Shown piece by piece: positions 35,026 through 44,728 of a DNA stretch of 64,000 bases; within the stretch, counting starts at the first letter, position 1, and each line of letters opens with the position of its first letter. The translations under genes and the position numbers were made by a program. The DNA is taken from positions 372,001 through 436,000 of the forward strand of contig NZ_CP036501.1 in assembly GCF_026230195.1 (NCBI RefSeq). Reading direction: 5' to 3'. The notes below the pieces were generated by a model. That model saw only the letters and a list, made by a program, of their open reading frames with translations. It was not told the origin of the DNA and made no database searches. This stretch comes from Candidatus Paraluminiphilus aquimaris (GTDB taxonomy: Bacteria > Pseudomonadota > Gammaproteobacteria > Pseudomonadales > Halieaceae).

Positions 35026-36714
35026 ATGCGCACATCTCTGCAGCGAATGCTCACTGCATTTCTTACCACCCTTTCCATGACCGCACTTTCTAACGCGAGT
35101 GTCGCCGACGATCTGCTGATCACGGGCACGATTTACACGGCCAACGACGACTCGCCTATCGTGGAGGCCGTGGTTGTCTCTAATGGCCGCTTTAGCTACG
35201 TGGGTTCTCTAGAGGGAGCCCGCCTGGCTGCAAGCGGGCCGGTTAAGGAGATAGAACTTGATTCGCGAATCGCCTACCCCGGTTTCATTGAAAGCCATGG
35301 TCATTTATCCAGCCTGGGCGAATCTATAACCAACCTCGACCTCAATGGCGTAGACAGCTACCAAACCATTGTCGGTATGGTTGCCGATGCAGCTGCCAAA
35401 GCAGCGCCCGGACAGGTGATCAAGGGACGTGGCTGGCATCAAAGCAAGTGGCAATCACAACCTAAAATAACCGTCGATGGCTTTCCCACCCACCGGTCCC
35501 TTTCTGAGGTAAGTCCCAATAACCCGGTATTTTTGGGGCATGCAAATGGACACTCGGCGCTCATCAATCAAGCTGCGATGGACGAGATCAACCTTAGCTT
35601 TACCACGACGCCACCCGAGGGGGGAGTGATCGTAAAGGATACAAGAGGAAACCCTACGGGCATCCTGCACGAAAATGCGATTGACCTTGCCTACCCCCTC
35701 ATCGCGCTATCGGTTGATTCCGCCAAGGCCGCCATCTTGTCCGCCCAACGTCACGCATTTCGCTGGGGAATCACCAACTTCCATGACGCTGGCGCGGGTA
35801 AAACCGATATCAAAGCGCAGCAAATGCTCAATGACTCCGGGGACCTAAAGCTTCGGGTATACACCATGGTGAGTGCGCAAGATGAAGCACTCTCGGACTA
35901 TTGGCTCGCCAGAGCACCCTTGATTGCCAAAGACGACTCTCGTTTGACCATCCGCTCCTTCAAAGCCGTGATGGACGGCGCTCTCGGATCTCGCACGGCC
36001 TGGCTTCATGCGCCGTATACCGACGATCCAGGCACCTCGGGCGTGCAAACTTTCGACGAAGATCGCTTAATCGACATAATGAAGCGGTCGGTTAAGTACG
36101 GCTGGCAAATCAACACACACGCTATTGGCGACAAGGCAAATACCGTCGTATTAGATGCCATTGAGGCCGCGCAGCTGGCGCCTTACGACCATCGAGCTCG
36201 AATCGAGCATTCTCAACATTTAATTTGCTCAGACATTAACCGCTTTGCTGACTTGGGTGTCATTGCATCTATTCAAACCATACATATGAGTTCTGACAGA
36301 CCTTGGGCCATTGACCGACTGGGTCAAGAGCGGATTGAAACGGGGGCGTACATATGGCGTGATCTTTTAAACGCAGGTGTCCACCTTGCAAACGGCACTG
36401 ACGTACCTGTTGAGCCAATAAATCCATTGGCGAATTTCTACGCAGCGGTGGCAAGAAAGACCCTCAAAGGTACACCTGAGGGTGGTTTTGAGTTAAGTCA
36501 GCGCATGACCCGCGAGGAGACACTGAAATCGATGACCTTGTGGAATGCCTTCGCAGGATTTGAGGAAGACCAACTTGGCTCCATTGAGGTCGGTAAACAG
36601 GCCGATATAACCGTACTTGACCGCGACATTATGACCGTAGAGGAGTCAGATATTCTCTCTACCAATGTTGCGATGACCATTGTTTCAGGTGAGATCGTTT
36701 ATGAAGCTCCTTGA
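35026..36714 (+). CDS. Exported amidohydrolase (YtcJ/Amidohydro_3 family)
   Basis: A 562-residue metal-dependent hydrolase with a signal peptide (LTAFLTTLSMTALSNASVA, cleavage near residue 27). H91 and H93 (ESHGHL) are the first metal ligands. HAIGDKA and RIEHSQHL in the second half supply further histidines, and NGTDVPVEP near residue 465 supplies the catalytic aspartate. The family hydrolyses N-acyl amides, formamides and related C-N bonds, and most exported marine members have no known substrate. GAGG precedes the ATG. A strong terminator follows. Confidence 0.9.
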   Translation: MRTSLQRMLTAFLTTLSMTALSNASVADDLLITGTIYTANDDSPIVEAVVVSNGRFSYVGSLEGARLAASGPVKEIELDSRIAYPGFIESHGHLSSLGESITNLDLNGVDSYQTIVGMVADAAAKAAPGQVIKGRGWHQSKWQSQPKITVDGFPTHRSLSEVSPNNPVFLGHANGHSALINQAAMDEINLSFTTTPPEGGVIVKDTRGNPTGILHENAIDLAYPLIALSVDSAKAAILSAQRHAFRWGITNFHDAGAGKTDIKAQQMLNDSGDLKLRVYTMVSAQDEALSDYWLARAPLIAKDDSRLTIRSFKAVMDGALGSRTAWLHAPYTDDPGTSGVQTFDEDRLIDIMKRSVKYGWQINTHAIGDKANTVVLDAIEAAQLAPYDHRARIEHSQHLICSDINRFADLGVIASIQTIHMSSDRPWAIDRLGQERIETGAYIWRDLLNAGVHLANGTDVPVEPINPLANFYAAVARKTLKGTPEGGFELSQRMTREETLKSMTLWNAFAGFEEDQLGSIEVGKQADITVLDRDIMTVEESDILSTNVAMTIVSGEIVYEAP

Positions 36715-36733
36715 CCTTGTTTTAGGCACAAAA

Positions 36734-36757
36734 AAAACCCGCCTAATGGCGGGTTTT
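36734..36757. terminator. Bidirectional intrinsic terminator
   Basis: AAAACCCGCC (36734-36743) and GGCGGGTTTT (36748-36757) form a perfect 10-bp stem with a TAAT loop, with a T-rich exit on both strands. It separates the convergent amidohydrolase and TonB receptor genes. Confidence 0.92.
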
Positions 36758-36777
36758 CTCTTAGAGGTTCAACTCAC

Positions 36778-39471
36778 TTAGAAGTTGTAACGACCTTGTA
36801 CATACCAGCTACCACCGTTAAAGCCGAACGGGCTATCTTCTGGGTAAAGCTGGCCTACACCGCCTGCACCTGGGTTGCGATCAGGATACTCATCAAAGAG
36901 GTTATCCACACCGAACGTGAGCTCAAGCTCTTCAGTTACCTGATAAGCAAGCTGCACATCAAGCATTGTCGTTGAACCAACGCTGTAGCCATTGCTAGTC
37001 GATGTCCACGCGCCGTAGTAGTTCGCACGAACAAGCGCTCGGATATCACCAATTTGGTGGTTCCACGCAATGTTACCTTTGAGGTTAGGAAGCTGATCTT
37101 CCAGCGCTTCAACACGGCCATCAGAGATGGGGTTGATAGATCCACGGCTGTCGACAGACGTCTCATTGTAGTTAAACGCAAACGTTACGGTTGAAGCACC
37201 GCCCATCGCATCAAAATCTACACTACCGACAAGATCAAGGCCTTTTGTGGTCGTACCAAAACCGTTTGTGAAGAAACGGAATTGAGCAAGATCATCCAAA
37301 CCCAAGAACTGCTGACGATCGATCGTGCCGTTAGCGTCGAGCGCAGTTAACGCTTCGCCTACTGAGCTATAGCTTCCACCGGCGGTGTCAGCGAACTCAA
37401 GTGCAGCCAAGAAATCAACGTTAGCACCGAGTGCAATACGATCTTCAACCTTGATGTTGTAGTAGTCCAGCGTGAACGACCAGTTGTCTACGTCGACTGC
37501 GATACCAATTGAGTAGTTATCAGCATCTTCGGTGCCCAGTGTTGGACGGCCGTTGCCAGCGCTCTCAATGAAGTCTGCCGCCAACTGACCTGCTGCAGAG
37601 AAGAATGGCAGCGTGCCCTGATCAACTAGCACACCGTTCACGTTCTGTGTTGTAACGTTGGTAATGCTGGCCTGACCTGATGTAGGCGCGTGGAAGCCCG
37701 TAGAACGTGCCGCACGAATGCGAACGTCATCGCTTAAACGATACACACCTGCCAACTTGTAGTTGGTGGTTGTGCCAAAGGCACTGAAGTCTTCGTAGCG
37801 CGCTGCAACTTGCAACGTCAACGCATCAGTAACATCCGCTTCCAGGTCAACAAAGTAAGCCGTGCTGTCCTGAGAGGCCGACGTGTCGTTAGGGAAGCCA
37901 CCAAAGCCGTTTGAGCTTGATGAGAATCCTTGTGATGACAATGGACCCAACGCATAAGACGCTGCATCACCTGCGAAGAGGTCAAACTCTTCTTCACGGT
38001 ACTCAGCACCAAAGGCAACGTTAAGGTCTGAGGCAAAGCCTGCGTCAACTGACTTAACGAAGTTCAAGTTGTAGACCGTCTCTGTCTGCTCCTGACCACC
38101 TGGGACAAAGTCACGCGGTGTATTTGGACCCAAAGACGCATTCACAGTGTTGCGAATGAAGTAGTCAGTGCGGTTTGAACCACGCTGCGCACTTAGGTCA
38201 TAAGAAACGCCGCCCATGAGATTTGAATCACCACGGATACCAACAGCGATTGCTGAGTCTTCGTTGTCGCCACCAAAACGGGGGACGAAGCCCGAAGGAA
38301 TCGTTTCAATGAACGAGAAGCAGTTAGCGTCAGCCGTTACAGAAGCCAAGAAGCCTGCATCAGGGATTACGCCATTGCCGGGCAATGGGATACCGTCAAT
38401 ACAGCTGCTTCCACCGTCCATGTCACCAACGAGAACCGATGCTACGGCATCGTCCGCGTCAGATGCCATACCCGTGAGAGGGTCAACACGTGGTCCACGA
38501 TAAACACCACCGCGCTGACCGCCGCCGCTGCCGTTACCAACAACGTTTCGGTAGAAGAAGCCACCGGTGACCGTTCGCTCGCCGTAGTTACCAAAGGCAT
38601 AGAGCTCAGTAGAGTCATTCAGCTCATAAGCGGCATTGAAGAAGATTTTGTTATCGTCTTCGACGTCTGGCTGGCCCCAGTATTGTGGCGCTTCGTTTGT
38701 GTAAGAGTTGATGGTGCGGAAGTCAGAGACTGGCGCGTAACCACCTGCAATACCCGCGAGGACGTCGCTTCGGACAACCGATCGCACAGTTCCTTCAACA
38801 TCGCGAACTTCACCCGTGATATTGATGAAACCGTTGTCGCCCAGTGGCAGACCAAGGTTGGCAGAAACCATGTAGTTGTTGCCGTCGCCTTCGAAGGTTG
38901 ATCCATAGCGTGTAACAACTTCAAGGCCTTCTGCGTCGTCGCGCAAAATAAAGTTCATTACGCCCGCAATGGCATCCGAACCGTATTGTGATGATGCGCC
39001 ATCACGCAACACTTCAACTTGCTTAAGCGCAAGCGAAGGAATCGCTGAAATGTCCACACCTTGTGCGCCATCGGAAATACCACCACCGAGGAACGAAATA
39101 ACAGAACCGCGATGACGGCGCTTGCCGTTAACGAGCACTAACGTATTGTCTGGAGACAGACCGCGCAGGTTCGCAGGACGAACGATTGTCGCCGCGTCAC
39201 TAATAGGCTGCGCATTTACGTCGTATGAAGGAACCGACGTTCGCAACATGTCTTGGATGTCAGTTGAGCCGTTGTCACGGAACTCTGAACCAGTAATAAC
39301 GTCAACAGGAACGGGCGAGTCTGCCGCAGAGCGGTCAGCTACACGAGTACCTGTAACGATCACTTCCTCAAGGTCGCTATCCTGAGCAGTAGCTTGGAGG
39401 GGAAGCCCCATCGCTACAGGGACGGCTAAAGCCAGTATTGCCAGCTTTTTACGTGGGAAATATGTATTCAC
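36778..39471 (-). CDS. Large TonB-dependent receptor
   Basis: An outer-membrane receptor of 897 residues. After a signal peptide ending ATAQ comes the TonB-box-like EEVIVTGTRV. The plug holds LRGLSPDNTLVLVNGKRRH and LKQVEVLRDGASSQYGSDAIAGVMN, and the barrel ends in YVQGRYNF. The plug style is that of receptors for carbohydrates, peptides or other large substrates more than of siderophore receptors. The start is taken as GTG at 39471. AGGAG lies seven bases before it, whereas the in-frame ATG two codons upstream would sit almost on top of the ribosome-binding site. The leader contains a perfect inverted repeat overlapping a TTGACA. Confidence 0.93.
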   Translation of the reverse strand: MNTYFPRKKLAILALAVPVAMGLPLQATAQDSDLEEVIVTGTRVADRSAADSPVPVDVITGSEFRDNGSTDIQDMLRTSVPSYDVNAQPISDAATIVRPANLRGLSPDNTLVLVNGKRRHRGSVISFLGGGISDGAQGVDISAIPSLALKQVEVLRDGASSQYGSDAIAGVMNFILRDDAEGLEVVTRYGSTFEGDGNNYMVSANLGLPLGDNGFINITGEVRDVEGTVRSVVRSDVLAGIAGGYAPVSDFRTINSYTNEAPQYWGQPDVEDDNKIFFNAAYELNDSTELYAFGNYGERTVTGGFFYRNVVGNGSGGGQRGGVYRGPRVDPLTGMASDADDAVASVLVGDMDGGSSCIDGIPLPGNGVIPDAGFLASVTADANCFSFIETIPSGFVPRFGGDNEDSAIAVGIRGDSNLMGGVSYDLSAQRGSNRTDYFIRNTVNASLGPNTPRDFVPGGQEQTETVYNLNFVKSVDAGFASDLNVAFGAEYREEEFDLFAGDAASYALGPLSSQGFSSSSNGFGGFPNDTSASQDSTAYFVDLEADVTDALTLQVAARYEDFSAFGTTTNYKLAGVYRLSDDVRIRAARSTGFHAPTSGQASITNVTTQNVNGVLVDQGTLPFFSAAGQLAADFIESAGNGRPTLGTEDADNYSIGIAVDVDNWSFTLDYYNIKVEDRIALGANVDFLAALEFADTAGGSYSSVGEALTALDANGTIDRQQFLGLDDLAQFRFFTNGFGTTTKGLDLVGSVDFDAMGGASTVTFAFNYNETSVDSRGSINPISDGRVEALEDQLPNLKGNIAWNHQIGDIRALVRANYYGAWTSTSNGYSVGSTTMLDVQLAYQVTEELELTFGVDNLFDEYPDRNPGAGGVGQLYPEDSPFGFNGGSWYVQGRYNF

Positions 39472-39534
39472 AATCATTCTCCTTTAGAGATTCATGATGT
39501 TTCGGAGTGGCAACTCCACCTCCGACAACCAACG

Positions 39535-39563
39535 TAAAAGTAATTGGACAAAAAATTTGTCAA
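39535..39563 (-). promoter_or_regulatory. Candidate promoter with overlapping inverted repeat for the large TonB receptor
   Basis: On the minus strand a perfect -35 TTGACA (39563-39558) is followed after 17 bases by CTTTTA (39540-39535), a weak -10. The inverted repeat GACAAA-AAA-TTTGTC (39547-39561) covers part of the -35 and the spacer, where a repressor would act. The rest of the 288-base region up to the SDR gene is AT-rich with no coding sequence. A GGAGT/ACTCC hairpin (39504-39517) lies in the presumed leader. Confidence 0.4.
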
Positions 39564-39759
39564 ATTAGTTTTGCATTGCGGGTTATCGAATGCGCGAAGT
39601 TACAGAAAAGTGACAAACGTTACCAGCATTTTGATGTCGACTTTTCACACAGGTAAGAAAAGCAGCTTGGACAGCTACGAGACGGAAGTCGCCGTGTAAC
39701 CTCAACTAACGGTCCTTATCTCCCCCAGCGAACAGGCTGGAGGGGGGCCGGCAGTGTAA

Positions 39760-40590
39760 TTAAGCGTCTTCTTTTTCTTTCCAATAGGCGGATACGGTTT
39801 GTGCGCCGAAGTCAGCAATCGTATTAAAAAAGGTGTCGGGATCGCCATGGCGCATCTGCGCTAAGCCCATCTCCATCTCTTTCGCATAAATGTATTCGGG
39901 CGTATCCGAATTAACCGCCTCCCAAATGCAACGTGCGCAATCCATTGGATCATCGCCCGCGTCGATGACCGAATCGGACATGCCGCGCTTGGAGCCATCG
40001 CCCGTCAAGGCGTTGCGCGAGACATCTGTCGCAACCGAACCTGGAAGAATATTGGTGACTTTTATGTTATGGCTGCGATCGACTTCGGTTCTCAGTGCAT
40101 CCATGTAGCCGATAAGGCCAAACTTCGCTGCCGAGTAAGCCGTTCTCAACGGCGCACCAATACGACCTGCGACAGAGCTGATGGCAATAATATGACCGCC
40201 CCCCGCGTCAGCCATGCGTGAGAGTTGCAGCTGCGTCAGCCAAATCGGTGCTATTAAGTCGACGTTGATAAGGTCGGTGTATACCTCGGGGTGCGCATCG
40301 ATCGCCAAGCACCGCTGGCTAATACCTGCGTTATTGACTAGCACATCGACTCTGCCCTGCCACGCCCACGCCGCATCCACTTTCTCAGCAAGTACGGCAT
40401 AGTCAGTCACCTCAAAAGGTAGTACTAAGCAATCCACCGGTAAGGCTTGGGCTAATGCCTCGAGCGCCTCTACCCTGCGCCCAGATAAGATAAGTTTCGT
40501 ATTCTGCGCGGCGGCTGTTGTAGCGAGGGCTTTGCCGATACCCGACGAGGCGCCGGTAATCCATATGACCTTATTTGCTAACTCTGTCAC
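39760..40590 (-). CDS. Short-chain dehydrogenase, DHRS7-like
   Basis: A 276-residue classical SDR. The motif TGASSGIGKAL lies in the first 25 residues and SGRRVEAL favours NADP. NNAG is near residue 86. The catalytic serine is in AISSVAGRIG, with Y and K in YSAAKFGLIGYMDALRTEV. The helix pattern after YSAAK resembles DHRS7/11-beta-HSD-like enzymes acting on lipids or steroids. The start is GTG at 40590 with AAGGAA eight bases upstream. The frame can be extended to a TTG at 40617, which is less plausible. It is divergent from the CoA-transferase gene. Confidence 0.88.
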   Translation of the reverse strand: MTELANKVIWITGASSGIGKALATTAAAQNTKLILSGRRVEALEALAQALPVDCLVLPFEVTDYAVLAEKVDAAWAWQGRVDVLVNNAGISQRCLAIDAHPEVYTDLINVDLIAPIWLTQLQLSRMADAGGGHIIAISSVAGRIGAPLRTAYSAAKFGLIGYMDALRTEVDRSHNIKVTNILPGSVATDVSRNALTGDGSKRGMSDSVIDAGDDPMDCARCIWEAVNSDTPEYIYAKEMEMGLAQMRHGDPDTFFNTIADFGAQTVSAYWKEKEDA

Positions 40591-40755
40591 GTACCTATTC
40601 CTTATTGTTGTTAACAACTGAAACTGTACTCAATCTAAAGACAGAGATCAGCTTAAGTTTTGTGTTTGCGACATAACGAATGCTCATGGGGTATGCCCCT
40701 GTCTCACAAGCGGGGATATCATGAAAACCGCTCCAACTAACGCGTGGTTAAGACT

Positions 40756-40769
40756 GTCTGGGTCCAGAC
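40756..40769. promoter_or_regulatory. Inverted repeat upstream of CoA-transferase gene
   Basis: GTCTGG-GT-CCAGAC is a perfect 6-2-6 palindrome 34 bases before the CoA-transferase start, in the divergent region shared with the SDR gene. Position and symmetry fit an operator. No regulator can be assigned. Confidence 0.35.
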
Positions 40770-40803
40770 TGCGTATAGTTATCTTGATACCAAGGAAATT
40801 TAC

Positions 40804-41976
40804 ATGTCAGACCAAAGACCCCTCGCAGGATTGCGTGTTATTGAGTTAGGGCAACTTCTTGCTGGCCCCTTCACCGGAACCATTCTCGGCTATTTCGGCG
40901 CCGAGGTAATCAAGGTCGAACCGCCTACCGGCGATCCCATTAGACAGTGGCGTGAAGTCAAAGATGGCACGTCACTTTGGTACCACTCACTTGCGCGGAA
41001 CAAAAAAAGCGTGACGCTCGACCTCAAGTCCGAGCGAGGTAGGGCACTCGCCTTCGACCTCCTGTGTAAGGCCGACGTCGTGGTTGAAAACTTCAGACCC
41101 GGGCTAATGGAAAGCTGGGGCTTGGGACCCGACAAGGTCAAAGAAAGTAACCCGGGCGTCATCTACGCGCGAATATCCGGCTACGGGCAAACGGGCCCGT
41201 TTGCAAGCAAGCCCGGCTATGCCTCAGTTACTGAAGGCTACGGGGGCTTCCGGTATATTAATGGTGAACCCGGTAAAGCACCGGTGAGACCCAATATATC
41301 GATGGGCGATACCTTGGCCGGCATTCACGCGGCACTTGGCGTGGCCCTAGCCATTATCCAGCGCCACCAATCGGGAGAGGGTCAGGTGGTGGATGTCGCT
41401 CTCTACGAATCCATTTTCAACCTTCTTGAGGGCATTGTTCCTGAGTTTGATGGAGCAGGCGTCGTACGTGAGCCGTCAGGTACCACCATCACGGGCATCG
41501 TTCCGACGAATACCTATTTATGCAAAGACGGCAAACACGTTGTCATTGGCGGCAATGGCGACAGCATCTTCAAACGCCTAATGACCGAGGCTGGTCGACC
41601 CGATATCGCGGCGGATCCAGAGCTTGAGCACAACCCCGGTCGAGTGGTGCATCAAGAGCGGATCGATAAGGCGCTATCTGAGTGGTGCGCAACCCACAAC
41701 TCGTCTGACATTATCGACAAATTGGAAGCAGTTCGTGTGCCCGTTGGCCCTATATATAGTGTCGAGGACATGCTCGCCGATCCTCACTACAACGCTCGCG
41801 GCATGTTTGAGACCGTTGAAATAAATGGTGAGCCACTAAAAATTCCCGCCATCATGCCCAAGCTATCGCGCACGCCCGGGGAGACTATGTGGCCCGGTGC
41901 GGCCATAGGCGAGCACAATGAAGAGATTCTGGGTGGGTTACTGGGCTTATCTGATGAAGAGATTGCAGGTCTGTAG
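40804..41976 (+). CDS. Class III CoA-transferase (CaiB/BaiF family)
   Basis: A 390-residue cytoplasmic enzyme that moves CoA between carboxylic acids. The nucleophilic aspartate is D169 in SMGDTLAG, the same position as in formyl-CoA transferase. The N-terminal LRVIELGQLLAGPFTG and FGAEVIKVEPPTGDP (31-45) are hallmark segments. ISGYGQTGP (124-132) is the conserved loop before the active site. The ATG at 40804 has AAGGAA upstream. An in-frame start 60 bases earlier is discounted. A perfect terminator follows. The acid substrate is unknown. Confidence 0.93.
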   Translation: MSDQRPLAGLRVIELGQLLAGPFTGTILGYFGAEVIKVEPPTGDPIRQWREVKDGTSLWYHSLARNKKSVTLDLKSERGRALAFDLLCKADVVVENFRPGLMESWGLGPDKVKESNPGVIYARISGYGQTGPFASKPGYASVTEGYGGFRYINGEPGKAPVRPNISMGDTLAGIHAALGVALAIIQRHQSGEGQVVDVALYESIFNLLEGIVPEFDGAGVVREPSGTTITGIVPTNTYLCKDGKHVVIGGNGDSIFKRLMTEAGRPDIAADPELEHNPGRVVHQERIDKALSEWCATHNSSDIIDKLEAVRVPVGPIYSVEDMLADPHYNARGMFETVEINGEPLKIPAIMPKLSRTPGETMWPGAAIGEHNEEILGGLLGLSDEEIAGL

Positions 41977-42032
41977 GGTACCCTGGCTTAGTAAAGCGCC
42001 TCACGGATGAAGGCCACAAAACGAATGCTGAT

Positions 42033-42062
42033 AAAAAAGGGGGCTAATAAGCCCCCTTTTTT
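42033..42062. terminator. Bidirectional intrinsic terminator
   Basis: AAAAAAGGGGGC (42033-42044) and GCCCCCTTTTTT (42051-42062) pair perfectly around a TAATAA loop. The flanking A and T runs allow termination in both directions, for the CoA-transferase gene and the convergent TonB receptor gene. Confidence 0.95.
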
Positions 42063-42097
42063 GGATCCGTGTTTTAGATCCGTTGTGCAGCTAACCC

Positions 42098-44620
42098 CTA
42101 AAAACGATAGCTGAAGTCAAGACCATAGCCCCTCAGTGCTGAGGGGTGGTTAAAGGTTCCACCAAACTCGGGTGCCGGAATGACTTCCTGAAGGTACTTC
42201 TCATCCGTCAGGTTGCGACCCCATGCGGTGAGGGTCCAGTCCGCCGCTTCAAGGCTTATACGCGCATCAACTGTCGAGTAGGCGTCACGCGCCGACTTCG
42301 AAAAGTCTTGATTGAATCCCGGTGCAAAGAACGCATTCCAAATAGTGGGAGTTTGCTCGCCCTGCAGTGTGTGGAAGTGCGTCTCACCGACATATTGGTA
42401 GTCGACGCGTGCGACGAGATCCATGCCGGAACCTACCGAGCTCACCCACTCAACGCCTAAGTTACCGCTGCTATCGGGCGCCTGCGGAACGTCGTTCCCG
42501 ACTGACAGAGGACGATTTCTATTCTCTTCGATCTCTGAGTTAAGGAAACCTGCACCACCGTAGACTGTGAGGTTCTCAGTCATTGCGAATGATGCATCGA
42601 TCTCGAAACCACTAATGGTGAGTTCGTCGATCGTTGTTACCGTCCTCAGGAGACCAAAGGGACCTGCAAAGAATTCGAAGAACTGGTTGTCTTCCACATC
42701 AGTGCGGAACGCCGCACCGTTGATTCGAACGCGACGGTCCATGAATTCTGCTTTAAAGCCGACTTCAATCGACGTCGATACTTCTTTGTCATAGTCGTCC
42801 GTGATTTGGAGCTGAGCATCAACCGCCTCACCGGGACCGCCAAATCCTGAATTGAACCAGAAGTTCAGCGTGTCACTCGTACCGACACTGTTAAAACCAC
42901 CCGACCGGAAACCGACCCCGTAAGATGCATACCAATTCATCGCATCGGATGCTGCCCAGCTAAGTGTGACTTTGGGTTGGAACTGATTGAAATCAGCGCT
43001 TCGATTGGGAATCGACCCCCCCGCTAATGCAGGGTTAATCGGGAGAGGTGCAAACGTTGCTGGATCAACAAGGTTCACATTCAGACCTGAGTTAGTGACG
43101 TTAGGCACCTGGTTATCGACACTGCGCTCTTCGCGGTCGTATCGGCCCGCCACAGCAAGTTCAAGGGTATCCGAAAGATCCCACTCTACCTGACCATAAA
43201 GGGCTGTAACGGTCGTATCAAACTTGTCCCAGAACAGCAGATCAGTGGGGTTCGGACCCGAGGCCGGCACATAGGGCTGGCGCAAGAATCCATTCCCCGT
43301 ATCCGCGCCGTAGGCAACCACGACTTCACGATCAATCTCCGCCCAATAAACACCGCCGATCCAGCGCGGTCCTGTCTCGTTATTGGAGACTAAACGCACG
43401 TCGATACTCATATCTTCTTGGTTTCGCTCTTGGTACTGGTAACCGTCGCAAGATGTCGGCGTATAAGGTCCGTAAACACCCGCAAAATCATTCGCAGGAT
43501 CACCCGACGGTAATACCAGGAACGGCGCAGCAGCCGGCCCGAACAGGTCAGGACGCGCAAAACTGTTCAACGTCGCACGATCTTCCTGACACTGTGACGT
43601 AAGTTCGTAACCGTAGAACGTCGCAGACGTTCCATCAGACAGGAGGTACTCCTCCAAATCGGTGTAAGCAAAGCTCGCTACAAGGTCCATACCGTCCATG
43701 CTGTAGTCTGCTTTTACGGAGAAATCTGAGGTCTTCTGCTCGTTCTCACCCGGGACATTGAAGGTAAAGTTGAAATCAAGATCGTTGGGGTCAGCGAAGA
43801 AAGCAGGGCTGCCGAATGCCGCCTCAAATGCGGGAATGGCAAAGGCCGCGTTGAAGTTAATGGCACCACCACTAACGTCGGTGTATCCGGCACGGAAATC
43901 GAGCTCTAAGTCATCACTGACATTCCATACAAGGCGTCCGCGAACACTTGTATCTTCGAGGTAATCAACCGTTCCCTTTTCGCCCGTAAAGCTGTTGCTG
44001 TAGAAACCATCGGTTTCGCGTGTGCTTACCGCAATTCGACCGGCTGCATCCTCACCAACAGGGCCACTGACAACGGCACGCGCCTTGAAACTGTTATTGT
44101 TCCCAATGCCTACAGCAACCTCTGCCTCTGGCTCGTCGCTGGGCTTTTTAGTGGTGACCAAGATTGCGCCCGACACGGCATTTCGCCCGTAAAGCGCTCC
44201 CTGCGGGCCCTTCAAAACTTCGATTTGCTCTACGTCGAACATTTCTTCGTTAAAGCTGTTTGGGTTAGTGCTCAGCACACCATCAACCACGTAAGCAAAC
44301 GTAGACTCAGCGTCTCGCGTAGAGACGATTCCTCGGATACTGACTTGGGTATCACCAACGTTGGCCGTATCGACCAGCGTCACGTTAGGAATCAAGCTGA
44401 TGTAATCACCGGCGCGCTCAATGCCTGCGCGATCAATCGTTGTGGCATCAATAGCGCTAATTGCGATAGGTACCTCTTGAAGGTTTTCTGCACGCTTTCG
44501 CGCCGTAACCACAACTTCTTCTATGACAAAGCCTGAATCTTGTGACAGCGCAACAGGTGTTTGAGTGGTTGCTGTTACGGCCAAAACGGCCAGGAACAGC
44601 GGTGATTTTTTGTTCAACAT
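42098..44620 (-). CDS. TonB-dependent receptor at the end of the hyuAB gene group
   Basis: An outer-membrane receptor of 840 residues. It begins with a signal peptide (NKKSPLFLAVLAVTATTQ region) and TonB-box-like IEEVVVTARKR. The plug shows SLIPNVTLVDTANVG, SIRGIVSTRD and VEQIEVLKGPQGALYGRNAVSGAI. The barrel ends LDFSYRF. The VVVTARKRAENLQEVPIAIS opening is typical of the large family of receptors in sphingomonads and marine gammaproteobacteria for non-siderophore organic molecules. The ATG at 44620 has AGGAG eight bases upstream. It lies 108 bases downstream of hyuB on the same strand, so it may import the compound handled by the hyuAB enzymes. Confidence 0.93.
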   Translation of the reverse strand: MLNKKSPLFLAVLAVTATTQTPVALSQDSGFVIEEVVVTARKRAENLQEVPIAISAIDATTIDRAGIERAGDYISLIPNVTLVDTANVGDTQVSIRGIVSTRDAESTFAYVVDGVLSTNPNSFNEEMFDVEQIEVLKGPQGALYGRNAVSGAILVTTKKPSDEPEAEVAVGIGNNNSFKARAVVSGPVGEDAAGRIAVSTRETDGFYSNSFTGEKGTVDYLEDTSVRGRLVWNVSDDLELDFRAGYTDVSGGAINFNAAFAIPAFEAAFGSPAFFADPNDLDFNFTFNVPGENEQKTSDFSVKADYSMDGMDLVASFAYTDLEEYLLSDGTSATFYGYELTSQCQEDRATLNSFARPDLFGPAAAPFLVLPSGDPANDFAGVYGPYTPTSCDGYQYQERNQEDMSIDVRLVSNNETGPRWIGGVYWAEIDREVVVAYGADTGNGFLRQPYVPASGPNPTDLLFWDKFDTTVTALYGQVEWDLSDTLELAVAGRYDREERSVDNQVPNVTNSGLNVNLVDPATFAPLPINPALAGGSIPNRSADFNQFQPKVTLSWAASDAMNWYASYGVGFRSGGFNSVGTSDTLNFWFNSGFGGPGEAVDAQLQITDDYDKEVSTSIEVGFKAEFMDRRVRINGAAFRTDVEDNQFFEFFAGPFGLLRTVTTIDELTISGFEIDASFAMTENLTVYGGAGFLNSEIEENRNRPLSVGNDVPQAPDSSGNLGVEWVSSVGSGMDLVARVDYQYVGETHFHTLQGEQTPTIWNAFFAPGFNQDFSKSARDAYSTVDARISLEAADWTLTAWGRNLTDEKYLQEVIPAPEFGGTFNHPSALRGYGLDFSYRF

Positions 44621-44728
44621 ACGTTGACTCCTTTCTTGTTTTACCGCTTGCGCGGCTTTCTTCATTTGCACAGACCGACGCTCAGACAACGAAGCCGATC
44701 TTCAATTGCACCTTTTATACGCACCAAC

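Noticed and set aside
39729-39753. GC-rich partial inverted repeat CCAGC/GCTGG after the SDR gene
   Set aside because: The stem is interrupted and no T-run follows on the minus strand, so it does not meet the standard for an intrinsic terminator.
36778-44620. TonB receptors as one polysaccharide-utilisation locus with the glycosidases
   Set aside because: No SusD-like gene exists and the glycosidases are 15-25 kb away in separate transcription units, so a Bacteroidota-type PUL is not supported.
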